Assembly: GCA_963817015.1 (NCBI GenBank)
Contig: CAWFMV010000010.1
Coordinates: 186,001 to 250,000, forward strand
Direction of reading: 5' to 3'
DNA length: 64,000 nt
From: VAZQ01 sp963817015
Lineage (GTDB): Bacteria; Pseudomonadota; Alphaproteobacteria; Rhizobiales; Xanthobacteraceae
The notes beneath the pieces were generated by a model. It was not told the DNA's origin and searched no databases. It saw nothing but the letters and a program-made list of their open reading frames with translations. Below are positions 47,841-57,585 of this stretch, piece by piece (positions within the stretch are counted from its first letter, which is position 1; each line of letters opens with the position of its first letter). The translations under genes were made by a program, and so were the position numbers.

Positions 47841-49392
47841 TTAGTTACCGCTTCCGGGCCGCAGCAATTCCTTGATGATCAGGCGGCCCGCATCGCTCAG
47901 CTGCTGCGGCAGCTCGCGCAGGCGGAACGAGGGCTCGCTGAAGCGGAGGCGGTCGAGCTGCACCAGCTTGGCCTCGTCGATCTCGAGCGCAATGCGAGCC
48001 CAGAGGGCATCAAGATTGTAAGGCTTGAGACCGGGAGGCACGGCGACCGGCACAATGGCATCGACCGGCACGTCGAGCGTGCGCGCGACCGAATCCATGG
48101 CGGCCCGGATCGCCTGGGCCTTCGGACGGTGCGGCGTCGCAATGTCATAGGGCGGCGACCATTCGGCGGCTGGACGCAGCTGATCCACATGCGTCAGCAC
48201 CAGCAGGATTGGCGCCGGCCGCCGCATCAGCTGAGCGCGCGCCCCGCGCACGTAGCGCATCAAGGGCGCTGCGGTCATTGGCGCGCGCAGGCTGGGTCGC
48301 AGCCGCGACCCACAGCACCAGATCGGCGCGCTCGGCCTGCCGCATCAGCTCTTCGGTCACTGCGGCAGAGCCGTCGACACCGGGCATGTCGGCCAGCACC
48401 ACCGATGGCCGGCCATCCTGATCCAGCAGGAATTCCGATGCGCTCGCCGTGGTCGGCACGGGCCCGACGGCGCCGCGCACCTCCTGCGCCAACGCGTTCA
48501 GGAGGCTCGATTTGCCGGCGCTGACCTGGCCGGCCAGCAGGATGCGCACAGGCATCACCGGGTCGGCGCTTGCGGCCGCCATGTCGCGCTCCTGCGCGCC
48601 ACGAACTTCCTCGTCCGACAGCGTGAGACGGCCCGAGTAAAGGTCGATGGCGGCGCGTCCGGCCTCCAGCACCAGGAGACGCGTCGCATAGGATCGCACG
48701 CGCAGCGAGAGCACGCCGGCGGTCTGATCGAGCACCATGCCGCTGACCTCCTGCCCGACCGCCTGCAGAGGGTTGATCGCGGCTCGTACGGCGCGCCAGA
48801 GGCCGTAACCCAATTTCCAGCCCAAACTCGCCACCGGGCCATAGCGCTCCGTCCGCGACTGCAGCCACAGCATGTGGCTGAGCTTCACGCTTCTGATGCC
48901 CGGAATGCGCCGTAGCGCCTCACGCCGAATATCCCGACATAGCCGCTCGCCCAGCAGCATGGCCTCCGGCAGACTGAAGCGCGCCCAGGCATCCTCGGCA
49001 TCCGGATGGAAGCGGTGCGCCACTGCCGCGATCGTGTTCTGAGCAAGGGCAAGGACAGGATCGAGCTCGAGAAAATTGAGCGGCGCGGTCTCATCCGCGA
49101 TCGAAAGGACGAGCGACCATGCGTCCCGCTCGACGGCGTTCCAGCCGCGCGATGGCTCCGCCAGATCGCCCAGCGCGATGCGCGCTTCCTGCTTGGAGCG
49201 GCGCTTGACCGAATACCAGAGCGGCCAGGAGAGCAGGCCGATGGAGCCGGCCGCCAGCGCCCAGATCCAGACGTATCCGCCCTGCCACAGCCACGCGATG
49301 CCGAGCACCAGCAGCGACAGCCACGGCAAGGTGACGAGCACGACCAGCAGCACTTCACGCCAGTAGCGCATAGCGCCATTACTGCGCGGCAT
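47841..49392 (-). CDS. membrane-anchored GTPase, one frameshift
   Basis: This is a protein of about 515 residues. Two membrane spans are near the N-terminus (residues 14-34 and 40-60), followed by a long cytosolic helical part. The G domain begins at residue 288: P-loop AGQVSAGKSSLLNAL, a switch-I-type Thr in PVPTTASASEF and switch II VVLADMPGVDG. After a shift near 48250 the G4 motif is ILLVLTHVDQL. The start is ATG 49392, overlapping the end of the upstream GTPase gene by 14 bp. The GTPase-after-membrane order resembles dynamin-related and YcjX/DUF697-type proteins. The role is unknown; membrane remodelling or stress response is a guess. Confidence 0.7.
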
Positions 49393-50621
49393 GCGCGGCC
49401 TCCCGGGCACGCGCCTGGCTCTTGGCCTGCCGCAGCCCTTCCGCCAATCCGTTCGCAAAGGCGCGACGGACCTCATCGGGTGGCGCGGTTTCGCCGCGCC
49501 GGCGATAGCTCAGCCAGACGCAAGCCGCCTCGCCCAGCCCGGTCGTCACCGCAAAAGCCGCAGCCGCATTGAGCGCTCCCGCCGCCGCCGTGCCGATGAC
49601 CGGAATGAGCTTGACGAATTCGCGCGCGCCATAGCGCAAGGCCCACCAGAGGATGGCGCCACCACCGATCGCGCCACTGAATTGCGCAAACGTGTTGCGC
49701 GTCCAGGTCGACGCGGTAGCGCTCCGCGAGCGTGCGCAGCATCAACGCCAGCACACTGGCGAGGCCACCGACACCGACCAACGGGATCGGAACGGCGCCC
49801 GCGCCGGCTGCGGCAACGCCATAGCCATAGATCAGCGGGCGAACGCGCTGGCGTATCCGGTCGCTCTCGGCGTCGCTGCGCGCCCGATACAGCGCCTCAT
49901 AGGCGCAGAGACCTTGCGCCTCGAGGATGCGCTGCAGCGGCTCAAGGCCAAAGTCCTGCGGCGTGAAACCATCCTCCGGCAACGTAAAATCGAGCGGCAC
50001 GAATTGCGGCGCCGCGCCGCGCAGGTCCGCAAGCAGTTGACGTTGATGCGACAGCGCCTGCCTGAGCGCATGCGGCAGCGTAGGATTGGTCAGGTCCTCC
50101 GGTCCGCCGGTGAAGGGATAAGGATCAGGGTGGCGGGCGCCAGCCGGATAGAGGCGATGCAGGCCGGTCTGCGCAACCACCATAGGCCAGTCCGGATGGC
50201 GAGCACGCGCCGCGCGCACCACCCGCAGCACGCGCTCTTGCAACGGGTCGGCGACCTGCATGACGACCAGAAGCAGATGCGACTGGTCCTCGCACCAGGC
50301 GATATCGTTGGCGGGATCGTAATCCGCCTCGTCGAGCCCGCGCGTGTCGAGAAACCGGATGATCGGCACCTCTTGCGGCACATCGTAGAACGAGGCCGTG
50401 CGGGTGCAGGGCTCGAAGCCCGCGCCCACCACGGCGCGCGGATCGCCCGTCAGCGTGGACACGATCGCGGTCTTGCCCGCACCGGTCTTGCCGAGGAGCC
50501 AGACCACCGGAGCGGTCGCCTGGGCACGCTGGCGCGCGCCCTCCTCGCTGACGCCCGGAGGACCAGGATCGCCGAACAGGCCTTCGCTGATGGCGCCCCA
50601 TAGTCGGTCAAGAATTTTCAC
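49379..50621 (-). CDS. GTPase with C-terminal DUF697-like membrane region, one frameshift
   Basis: About 415 residues; the start is GTG 50619-50621 (VKILDRLWGAISEGLFG). The P-loop is at residues 44-51 (WLLGKTGAGKTAIVSTL), with switch II FLDTRGLDEADYD and a G4-like MVVAQTGLHRLY. The C-terminal hydrophobic region reads YGYGVAAAGAGAVPIPLVGV and, after a shift near 49705, FVKLIPVIGTAAAGALNAAA. This is the glycine/alanine-rich membrane segment seen in DUF697 proteins. Its stop overlaps the start of the second GTPase, so the pair is a two-gene operon. Confidence 0.72.
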
Positions 50622-50828
50622 GCGTCGGCACCTGCCCTTACCAACCCGGAAATGGCCCCGATGGAAACGTAGTGGCGGAACATCCCGAGACAAGACGCCT
50701 AAACGGCCGAATTCAACCCGCCGCAATACGGCCGCATGGACGTTGCGCCCATGGAAGGCTACCTTTTCGGGAACGACAATGGCCCTCCAGCTGTTCCAGC
50801 CGCTATGTTCCAATTTCAGGTGTTCCAC

Positions 50829-51263
50829 ATGGATATGATCGCGCGTTTCGGCCAGCTTCCCAGATTGGCGTTCGCCGCCGCGGCCGTGCTCGGCGGCGCC
50901 GTCGCAGCGTGGGCGCAAGACCAGCCGGCGGCTCCGCTCTACGCAGCAGCACAGGCGGAACGCGGGCAGGCAGCCTATCGCCAAAGCTGCCAGGACTGCC
51001 ATGGCACGTCGCTCGATAACGGTGAGTTCGGCGGGCCGCCGCTCAAGGGCGGCTATTTCCGCACCCGCTGGGGACAGGGCAGCGTCGCGTCACTGTACGG
51101 CTATGTCAGCTTGGCCATGCCGCCTGATCGGCCCGGCCAGCTCAGCCCGCAAACCTACGCGGATCTTGTGGCCTTTCTCCTGAGCAACAACGGCTACCCG
51201 CCGGGCGACAAGGAGTTGCCGACCGACCAGAACGCGCAACAAGACATGAGCCTGAAACGATAA
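50829..51263 (+). CDS. monohaem cytochrome c
   Basis: This is an intact 144-residue exported cytochrome. The start is ATG 50829 (MDMIARFGQLPRLAFAAAAV); the signal peptide ends AAWA. One haem motif CQDCH lies at residues 54-58, and a likely axial Met is in YVSLAMPPDRPGQL. It is the likely electron acceptor of the PQQ dehydrogenases encoded downstream on the other strand (inference from context). In-frame ATGs at 50736 and 50805 would put extra residues before the signal peptide. Confidence 0.82.
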   Translation: MDMIARFGQLPRLAFAAAAVLGGAVAAWAQDQPAAPLYAAAQAERGQAAYRQSCQDCHGTSLDNGEFGGPPLKGGYFRTRWGQGSVASLYGYVSLAMPPDRPGQLSPQTYADLVAFLLSNNGYPPGDKELPTDQNAQQDMSLKR

Positions 51264-51296
51264 GCTGAGATCACTGCCGCGTTTCGCGGTTGCCGA

Positions 51297-51923
51297 ATGG
51301 GCGGGGCTGACTTGGCCGATTTAACGCTGCAGCAGATCGTGCTGCGTTTCTTCGCCCTCGTGCTGATCGTGGGCGTTCATGGCGCCGTGGTGGCGGCCAC
51401 GGCCTGTGCGCTGGGCGATCAAGGTCCGCGCTATGACGGGCGTCTGAAGCTGAGCCCGCTCGCGCATATCGATCTTCTGGGTTTTGCATCGGGCGTGCTG
51501 TTCGCGGTTGGCTGGATCAAGCCGATCGCAATCGATCCTAAGGCGCTGCGCATCGGGCGTCTTGGCCTCGTCGTCATCGTCGCGACCGCCGCCATCGCGG
51601 TTCTGGCCGTTGCGGTGGCGTTGCAGCTGCTGCGTCCGCTGCTGCTGCCGTTTCTCGCAGATACTCCGTCCACGCTGACGTTCGGGCTGATCGAGACCAT
51701 CGGCCAGCTCGGCATCTGGTTTGCGCTGATCAACCTGTTTCCAGTGCCTCCCCTGACGGGGAGCCACCTGCTGACGGCGTTTATCCCGACAGCGGGCGAG
51801 TTCACGCGCCGATATCACATCTACTTTGCCCTGGGGCTCACGGCCCTCGCCGCCACGGGGATCATCACGCGCATGCTCGAGCCCGTGTATCGCATGGTCG
51901 CCGAGATCATTTTGCGGAGCTAA
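51297..51923 (+). CDS. M50-like integral membrane protein lacking the HExxH motif
   Basis: This is an intact 208-residue protein with about five hydrophobic spans. It follows the site-2-protease (M50) layout: first span VLRFFALVLIVGVHGAVVAA, and a later NLFPVPPLTGSHLLTAF matching the NxxPxPPLDG motif of M50 peptidases. The zinc motif HExxH is replaced by HGAVV and the second Asp ligand by Thr, so it should not be a metalloprotease. It starts 33 bp after the cytochrome gene on the same strand. Function unknown. Confidence 0.6.
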   Translation: MGGADLADLTLQQIVLRFFALVLIVGVHGAVVAATACALGDQGPRYDGRLKLSPLAHIDLLGFASGVLFAVGWIKPIAIDPKALRIGRLGLVVIVATAAIAVLAVAVALQLLRPLLLPFLADTPSTLTFGLIETIGQLGIWFALINLFPVPPLTGSHLLTAFIPTAGEFTRRYHIYFALGLTALAATGIITRMLEPVYRMVAEIILRS

Positions 51924-51926
51924 AGC

Positions 51927-52739
51927 TCAGCCCTTGCTGCTGCCGGCCCGCTCGCCGCGATAGCGCGCCATGATCTTCGCCATCTCGCCGCTCCTTCTCG
52001 ATCTGCGCGAGGCCATCGACGATGGCGCGCTTCAAGGTCAGATCGCCCTTCCACAGACCGAACACGACCGGGAAGCGCGGCAGCTCTTCCGGCGCCCATT
52101 CGGCGCTGAAGCCTTCGCGCGCCGCGATCTGCTCGGCGAGCAGCATCTCGGTCACGCCGAAGTCGACAGCGGCCATCACGCAGCGCACTCACGAGCTCCG
52201 CGGCGTTCGGCGCGATGGTGAACTCGATACTCTTGCTGCGCAGAAAGCGCGACAGCGCGAGGCGGTCGAGGCCGGAGATGCCGGTGAGCACAATCGCGCG
52301 ACGGCCCTGCAGATCGCCGACCGGCTTCGGCGAAACGATCCCCCAACCGGTCTGCGCGTAGGACGGGCTCGTCTCCAGGAACGAGCGCGTCACCGGCGAG
52401 GCCACGACGCCACCGGCCAGCACCTCGCACTGCGCGCGCGTGACGCGCCAGTTGCGCGGGTTGAAATCCTGCCCGATCGCCGGATTGGGCGTGATCGCAA
52501 GCTTCAGGGCGAGCTTGCTCCGCCAGCGCCCGCAGCAATTCGACATCGATGCCGGGCGCATTGGCATCGCTGGTGACGAGCGGCGGATAGACCGGCGGCA
52601 TGCAGGCGCGCAGAAGTCCCGCCACGGCGCACTTCGCTGAGCGACGTATCGGCCGGCAACAGGTAGACGCCCGCCAGCAGCCCGAAGATCATCAGGTAGG
52701 AGAGCGGCGTGCGCAGCCTTGGCCGGGATCGAGCGCCAT
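51927..52739 (-). CDS. family 3 periplasmic binding protein of a PQQ locus, frameshifted
   Basis: This is a small solute-binding-type protein of about 270 residues, of the kind encoded beside quinoprotein dehydrogenases. The start is ATG 52739 (MALDPG), reaching the signal or anchor LMIFGLLAGVYLLPADTS. It continues LLRACMPPVYPPLVTSDANA, IDVELLRALAE, TPNPAIGQDFNPRNWRVTRA and ETSPSYAQTGWGIVSPKP. The natural end is MAKIMARYRGERAGSSKG at 51927-51929. Shifts lie near 52640, 52515, 52190 and 51985. It starts 5 bp after the permease stop. The ligand is unknown. Confidence 0.65.
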
Positions 52740-52744
52740 GCCGT

Positions 52745-53547
52745 TCAGGCCTTCTGGAAGTCGCGCAACGCGATCAGAAAGAACACCGCCGCCATGACCA
52801 CGAGCACGATCGGGCCGAGCTTCGGATCGAACTGATAGAAATGGATGAAGGCGCCGCGCAGCGCATCGACCGCATAGGTGAGCGGGTTGATCTCGACCAG
52901 CATCACCAGCCACTCGGGATAGACGACCTTGGTCTGCGCGCTGGTGAGCGACGGATCGAGCGGAAAGATCGAGCTCGAGGTGAAATAGAGCGGCAGGATG
53001 ACCGCATTGGCGAACACGCCGAAACCCTCGAAGCTGCGCACCCGGTTGGCGATCACCACGCCGAGCGAGGTCAGCGCGAAGGCCAGCATGAACATGAGCG
53101 CCAAGCCCATGCAGGATGTCGAGCGGCGTGAGCGTGACGTCGGCAAAGCGCGCGAGCGCAAGCACCAGCGAGCCATGGAACATCGCGACCGTCGTGCCGC
53201 CCAGGATCTTGCCGAGCAGAATGGTGGCGCGCGGCAAGGGCGACACCAGGATCTCGCGCAGGAAGCCGAACTCGCGGTCCCAGATCGTCGACACCGCCGA
53301 CTGCACCGAGGTGTACATGATGTTGAGCATGATCACGGCCGGGAAGATGAACTGCAGATAGGTGTAGGGCACGACGAAGCGGACCTCGCCGTAGATCTCG
53401 CCGCGGAAAGTAGGGATTGAGGCCGATCCCCATGATCAGCACCCAGAGGAGCGGCCGGCTGACGCCGCCGATGAGCTGGCCGCGATCGCGGATGGCGCGC
53501 TTCACCTCGCGCAGCCAGATGGCGTAGACGCCGCCGAGCTGCAGCAT
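52745..53547 (-). CDS. ABC-2 type transporter permease (PQQ-alcohol system type), frameshifted
   Basis: This is an integral membrane protein of about 268 residues with six spans. ATG 53547 (MLQLGGVYAIWLREVKRAIR) starts it; an upstream ATG at 53597 gives only nine codons before a stop. The ABC-2 core is LQFIFPAVIMLNIMYTSVQS, IWDREFGFLREILVSPLPRA, YFTSSSIFPLDPSLTSAQTK and VEINPLTYAVDALRGAF. Shifts lie near 53405 and 53110. It pairs with the ATPase gene just upstream. Such exporters are regularly linked to PQQ-dependent alcohol oxidation loci (ped-type), with unknown cargo. Confidence 0.83.
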
Positions 53548-53592
53548 GATGGCTGACGGCGGCTTCTCAGAGAATCTCGATGGCGGGGTTCG

Positions 53593-54588
53593 TCATTTGG
53601 TGTGCTCCCCTCCCCGTTTGCCGAACTCGTAGGTCAATTCGCGCGCGCCGGCCGCCTGGTCGCGCAGCTCGCGGCCGGTGAGCGACAGGAACACACTCTC
53701 GAGGCTCGGCTCCTCGACCGCCAGGCGGCGAATCCGGTTGCCGAAGCGCGCGAGACAATGCCTCGGTGAACGCATCGCCGCTCGACTTCAACGACCAATT
53801 CCTTGTCGTTGCGGACCACGCCGGTCCGCGATAGGCGGCCGCGATTTCCGCCGCAGCCGCCTCCTCGCGCGCGACCAGGCGAACGAGCTCCTGACCGTGG
53901 GCGCTCTTGAGCTCGGCCGGCGAATCCTGCGCCAGGACACGTCCGTGGTCGATGATGCAGACGCGGTCGCAGCCCTCGACCTCCTCGATGTAGTGGGTGG
54001 TGACAATGACGGTGAGCGCGCGCTCGTTGCGCAGCCGGTGCACGTATTGCCAGAGCCGCTCGCGCGACTGGGCGTCGAGCCCGACCGTCGGCTCGTCGAG
54101 AAAGAGAATGCGCGAATGGTGGATGAGCGCCCGCGCGATCTCGAGCCGCCGCTTCATGCCCGACGACAAGCGTGCGCACCAGCCGCTCCCGCCAGTCGGA
54201 GAGCTCGACCAGCGCCAGCATCTCGTCGATGCGCTTGCGCCGCAGTGCTGCCGGCACGCCATAGACGAGGCCGTGGAAGTTCAGGTTCTCGTAGAGGGTG
54301 AGCCGGTCGTCGAGGCTCGGCTCCTGGAACACGATGCCAATGTTGCGGCGGCCTTCCACCGGATTCTCGATGACATCGACGCCGTTGATGCAGCGCCCAG
54401 CCGCTGTCCGGCCGCAGGATGGTGCAGAGGATGTGCAGCAAGGTCGTTTTGCCGGCGCCGTTGGGACCGAGCAGCGCGAACAGCTCGCCCGGCGGCACCT
54501 CGAAGCTCACATTGTCGAGCGCCAGCGTGCGGCCATAGCGCTTGGTCACGCCTTCGATCTTAACGGCGGGCACAGGAGCTGTCGTCAA
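53593..54588 (-). CDS. ABC transporter ATP-binding protein (PQQ-alcohol system type), frameshifted
   Basis: This is an ABC ATPase of about 332 residues, CcmA/NatA-like. The start is ATG 54588 (MTTAPVPAVKIEGVTKRYGR). Walker A is LLGPNGAGKTTLLHILCT, the Q-loop region is NIGIVFQEPSLDDRLTLYEN, and the signature is LSSGMKRRLEIARAL, with Ser where LSGG is usual. Walker B is RILFLDEPTVGLDAQSRE and the H-loop is VTTHYIEEVEGCDRV. The C-terminal extension, after shifts near 53810 and 53760, ends EPSLESVFLSLTGRELRD. Another shift is near 54400. It forms an exporter with the permease that follows. Confidence 0.85.
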
Positions 54589-54643
54589 GGTCCGCTATCC
54601 TTTGCACCCCAACAGCAGGATCGCGCCAATTCGGATCGTCGCG

Positions 54644-55478
54644 TCATTTGACGGACGTCGCTGGAAACTTGCTGCCCTTCAACAGCGCCTCCAGGGTGCC
54701 GTCCGCGGTCAACGACGCGATGGCCTGGTCGACGGTGCTGCGCATGAACGGCTCATTCGACAAGAGCGCCGCGCCGACGTCGGCGGTCGACGCCGGCAGC
54801 GGCGTGGGTGCGATCAGCCGCAGCTTGCTGAACTCCTGCTCGCGCGCCTGCAGCGCCCACAGCCCCGGCGCCCACACCAGCGCCGCGCCCTGCCGTACCG
54901 CGCAACACCGAGCGCAGTGCGGCCTCGTCGGTGCCCATCGGAAAGCGGCTCCAGCGCTGGTTCGCCGGCAAGGCCTGCAGATACTGGATCAGGCGAAGGT
55001 CGGCGCTGGTCCCGATGGTGGCGCTGATCGCCTGCGATCGCGGCATGTCGGCAAGCGACTTCCAGTCCGGATTGGTCACAGCCAAAACGTAGGAGACGCG
55101 ATAGTAGGGCCGCGACACCGTGAGCCAATCCGGATAGGCGTCCGGGATGAGCTTGAAGCCGAGATAAATGTCGCAGGTCTCGAGAAACACCCGGTAGAGA
55201 TTGTCGATATCCTCGGTGACCAGATTCTCGCCGATCACGTGCTCCTTGGGCTGCAGCAGCAGCGCCGACGCGATCGCCGCGCCGATCTTGCGCGCGACCG
55301 GGAAATCCGGATCGCGCGCATCGACGCAGTAGTGCAGCGTGTTGGGCTCCTGGCGCTTGCCGAACTTCCAGTCGTCGGGCACGAACGGCGGCTGGGCCAG
55401 GGCTATGTTTGTGCTCCCGATGACGCAGCACGCGGCAAATGCGGTGACTTGTAATGACCAACGCCCTCTCCACGTCAT
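54644..55478 (-). CDS. quinoprotein-associated periplasmic binding protein (MoxJ/PedB-like), one frameshift
   Basis: This is an exported protein of about 277 residues of solute-binding family 3. The start is ATG 55476-55478, which lies inside a REP element; the signal peptide is LQVTAFAACCVIGSTNIALA. The mature part reads FGKRQEPNTLHYCVDARDPD, DIYLGFKLIPDAYPDWLTVS and YYRVSYVLAVTNPDWKSLAD. After a shift near 54895 it reads LVWAPGLWALQAREQEFSKL, ending FPATSVK. Proteins of this type occur next to quinoprotein alcohol dehydrogenases and may help load or couple them. It lies between the ABC ATPase and quinoprotein 1 on the same strand. Confidence 0.68.
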
Positions 55479-55608
55479 GGCCGGGCATAGCGCGTCGAAA
55501 GACGCGCGTAAACGCGCTGATGTCCCGGCCATCCACGTCTTTGATCCAAGTCGCGAAGCAAGGTGAAGCAAGACGTGGATGCCCGGCACAAGGCCGGGCA
55601 TGACGCGT
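55472..55608. repeat. REP-like multi-hairpin repeat
   Basis: The left part pairs ATGGCCGGG (55477-55485) with CCCGGCCAT (55524-55532), enclosing an inner perfect hairpin GCGCGTC-gaaa-GACGCGC (55490-55507). The right part is the hairpin ATGCCCGGC-acaag-GCCGGGCAT (55579-55601). ACGTGGATGCCCGGC and its complement are typical of interspersed elements in Bradyrhizobium-type genomes (knowledge). It separates quinoprotein 1 from the MoxJ-like gene and supplies the latter's start codon. Confidence 0.75.
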
Positions 55609-55678
55609 CACATCTGGCGCGCCTTCTTGCGCGCCGCGTGTTTTGTGCTGGCTCGAATGCACCGAGCTTGTCTCCATC

Positions 55679-57440
55679 CTACCGCTCAGGCAGCGCGAAC
55701 ACCCACAGCATGGAGCCGCTTTCCGGATACTTGATCTCGGTCGCGAGCTGGGAGACCGAGCGCAGGAAGCCCGAGCCGCCGCCGGTCGAGACCGCGACAT
55801 ATTGCTTGCCGTTCACGCTGTAGGAGATCGGGAACGAGTTGACCGCATTGTTGGTGCGAATCTGCCAGAGCACCTTGCCGGTGTCCTCATCGAACGCCCG
55901 GAAGTAGCGCGCGATGTCGCCCGCGAACACGACACCGCCGCCGGTCGGCAGCACCGCGCTGGTCGAGGGCGCGCGCTGGCGATGCGACCAGACCGTCGTG
56001 CGATCGGTGAGCCTGATCGCATCGACGCGCCCGAAATTGCCGTCGCTGTTAGGCACCGGCATGAACTTGAAGCTCGCGCCGCCGCCGCCCGCATAGGCCT
56101 GGCCGGGCGCGATCGGCTGCGGCGTGATGGTCGCGCAGTATTCGTTCAGCGGCACGTAGAGATTGCCGGTCCGCGGGCTATAGGCGGTCGCCGGCCAGCC
56201 GCGCGCGCCCGGATTGGACGGACACGTGGTCACGCCCTGGTTGTTGCGCGGGATGAGCGCGGTGTTGATGGTCTTCGCGCCGCTCTTGGGATCGATCGCG
56301 GTGACGAGATTCTGCGCCACCATCTCCTTGTGCCAGAGCCATTGGCCGTTGGTGCGATCGATCGCCTCGAGAATGCCGAGCTTGCCCGAGGTGACCAGCG
56401 CCTTGCGGGTCTGCGCCGTTGACCGGCAGGTCGATGAGCAGCCGCTCATAGACGTAGTCCATGTCCCAGGTGTCGTCCGGCAGATGCTGGCGGTACCACT
56501 GCAGCTTGCCGGTCTTGGGATCGATCGCGAGCGTCGCGTCAGAATAAAGCGCGTTGTTCTCGTAGCCCTCGCGCTTCGGCACCGTGCCGCGCATCTCGGC
56601 GATCCACGGATAGGGCTGGCCGGTGCCGTAGAACACGACGTTCTGCTGCGTGATCGTAGCTGCCGGAAATCCACGCGGTCGCGCCGAAGCGGCTTTCGAG
56701 CGGCAGGCCGTTCCAGGTGTTCTCGTTCGGATCGCCCGGATGCGCGATGGTCCACACGCGCCACTTCTCCTCGCCGGTCTTGGGGTCGTGGCCGGTGATG
56801 AAGCAGCCGCCGGGCTGAGCGTTGCCGCAGCCCTGCATGCCCTGCACGATCATGCCGCCGGCGACGAACGGCCCACTGGTATAGCGCCAGCCCTTGGTCC
56901 AGTCGGCGGTGGTGTGATCCCAGATCACCTTGCCGGTCTTGGTGTCGAGCGCAACGATATGCGCGTCGGCAGTCGCAGCGATCAGCTTGTCCTCAAAGAT
57001 CGCCATGTTGCGCGAGGAAAGATTGCCGCCGGCCGACACGATCTTCGCCGGCAGGTCGCGCTTGTATTCCCAGATCAGCTCGCCGGTGGCGCCGTTGAGC
57101 GCCTGGATCTTGTTGGCATAGTTGAAGAGATAGAGCACGCCGTCATGCACGATCGGCGTCGTCTCGGTGGCGCCGTTGGTCATTGACCAGCTCCAGGCCA
57201 CCTGCAGATCCTTGACGTTGTTCTTGTTGATCTGCTCGAGCGGGCTGTAGCCCCAGGCATCGTAGGTCCGACGCCACATCAGCCAGTCGCCGATGCCGGC
57301 GGATTGCGCAGCATCTCGTCGGTGACGGGCGTGATGTTGCGGATCGGATCGGCGCTCTGCTGCGCCTGCGCCGCAACACCAAGGAGCAAGGCGAGCGGCA
57401 GTCCCAGAACGGTCGACTTCCAAAATCGATTCACCGTCAT
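55679..57440 (-). CDS. PQQ-dependent alcohol dehydrogenase 1 (Ca-type signature), frameshifted
   Basis: This is a periplasmic eight-bladed quinoprotein of about 585 residues. The start is ATG 57440 (MTVNRFWKSTVLGLPLALLL); signal cleavage is near AQAQ. Propeller blocks are GDWLMWRRTYDAWGYSPLEQ, TNGATETTPIVHDGVLYLFN, MAIFEDKLIAATADAHIVAL, VTAIDPKSGAKTINTALIPR and VLPTGGGVVFAGDIARYFRA, ending in MLWVFALPER. The catalytic Asp codon is 56653-56655 in ISGSYD; removing one extra base, it continues TQQNVVFYGTG, so the residue two after the Asp is Gln, not the Asp of lanthanide enzymes. Shifts lie near 57300, 56650 and 56415. It oxidises alcohols or aldehydes, passing electrons to cytochrome c. Confidence 0.85.
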
Positions 57441-57585
57441 TGTTCCTCCCTTGGTTGATTGTTGATTGTAGGCTCCCGGTTGGCCGGCGGTCTTACCTCG
57501 CATTGCCGCCCACAGCCGCGGCGGAGATGGGCTTCGCCGCACAGCAGACGCGCTTGGCTCACGCGTCCGACAGTCGAGTCACTGA

